Shown here piece by piece: positions 6,630 to 6,811 of a stretch of 6,811 bases of DNA (the first letter of the stretch is position 1; each line of letters begins with the position of its first letter). Both the position numbers and the translations under genes were made by a program. The DNA is from Saprospiraceae bacterium (lineage in GTDB: Bacteria; Bacteroidota; Bacteroidia; Chitinophagales; Saprospiraceae). The stretch spans positions 1 through 6,811 of the forward strand of contig JALVEG010000478.1 in NCBI GenBank assembly GCA_027031145.1, read 5' to 3'. The notes under the pieces are model-generated. The model saw only the letters and a list, made by a program, of their open reading frames with translations. It ran no database searches and had not been told where the DNA came from.

Positions 6630-6709
6630 GTAACTACTAATGTAGAATCATTTTGATAAAAAAAACACTTTTTTTATCATATTTCAGCTATTTTTCTTGA
6701 CGTAGCTCC
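6630..6709. mobile_element. diverged or partial third copy of the palindromic repeat family
   Basis: The copy starts GTAACTACTAATGTAG, two mismatches from the 16-bp end of the complete copies, followed by the shared TCATTTTGA block and an A/T hairpin. From 6678 to 6709 it is identical over 32 bp to the reverse complement of 1747-1778 in the 162-bp copy, ending at GACGTAGCTCC. Beyond that the similarity stops. No GTTAC right end and no second copy of the 8 bp before it (AATAACAA) is found before the window ends. It is therefore a half-copy, a chimera with another repeat, or a longer relative continuing to the right. Confidence 0.7.
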
Positions 6710-6780
6710 TTTAGTGCTCTATACAAAAAATAACTATACTTATATACTTGTTCTTTTTCATTTATACTTCGTTGAAGAAC

Positions 6781-6808
6781 CTCGCAAATAGCTAAGGCTA
6801 TTCACGAG
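6781..6808. repeat. short imperfect inverted repeat at the right edge
   Basis: CTCGCAAATAGC (6781-6792) pairs with GCTATTCACGAG (6797-6808) around TAAG, with 10 of 12 positions complementary. Just upstream CTTCGTTGAAG (6768-6778) is a second small palindrome. Together with the preceding repeat they suggest that 6710-6811 is non-coding repeat or mobile-element sequence. I see no gene or recognisable RNA in it. Confidence 0.45.
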
Positions 6809-6811
6809 AAC

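Noticed and set aside
1666..6709. The repeated GTAAC elements as CRISPR repeats or operator sites
   Set aside because: The copies are kilobases apart, differ in length and have target duplications, with no spacers, cas genes or regulator gene. Transposition explains them.

Overview
The window comes from an AT-rich genome that looks like Bacteroidota, probably Bacteroidales or a relative. The supporting signs are a secreted GH97 glycosidase with Bacteroidetes-type motifs, candidate promoter -7 boxes of the TAnnTTTG type, A-rich start regions without Shine-Dalgarno sequences, and lysine/asparagine/isoleucine-rich proteins. All four genes lie on the minus strand, so transcription runs from right to left.

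Layout in transcription order: (1) a partial dispersed repeat at 6630-6709 in the right-hand flank; (2) a 3-hydroxybutyryl-CoA dehydrogenase gene (5650-6540) with its own candidate promoter and a strong intrinsic terminator (5576-5636); (3) a 78-bp palindromic mobile repeat (5490-5567); (4) a galactose-release and galactose-use operon: galactokinase galK (4226-5395), a secreted multidomain putative glycosidase of 801 residues (1824-4229), then a secreted GH97 enzyme (1-1660, cut by the window edge). galK and the 801-residue gene overlap by ATGA. The GH97 protein carries the motifs of the retaining (alpha-galactosidase-like) branch. The likely logic is that two exported enzymes release galactose from alpha-galactosides and cytoplasmic GalK phosphorylates it. 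No SusC/SusD, transporter, regulator, galT or galE is visible.

The most notable feature is a family of short non-autonomous mobile elements. Two complete copies (162 bp and 78 bp) begin and end with GTAACTACTC...GAGTAGTTAC, are palindromic almost throughout, and are each flanked by a perfect 8-bp target-site duplication (CATTTTTT and AAATAAAT). A GTAA terminus with an 8-bp duplication is what the IS66 transposase family produces, so these look like IS66-mobilised MITEs.

The 162-bp copy landed exactly in the stop/start junction of the two glycosidase genes. Removing it together with one target duplicate restores an ATGA overlap identical in kind to the one upstream. The insertion duplicated AAAAAATG, so GH97 kept its start codon. 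The GTAA end of the element supplied a new in-frame stop, so the upstream protein gained only one tryptophan. The insertion therefore separated two overlapping genes by about 160 bp without breaking either reading frame.
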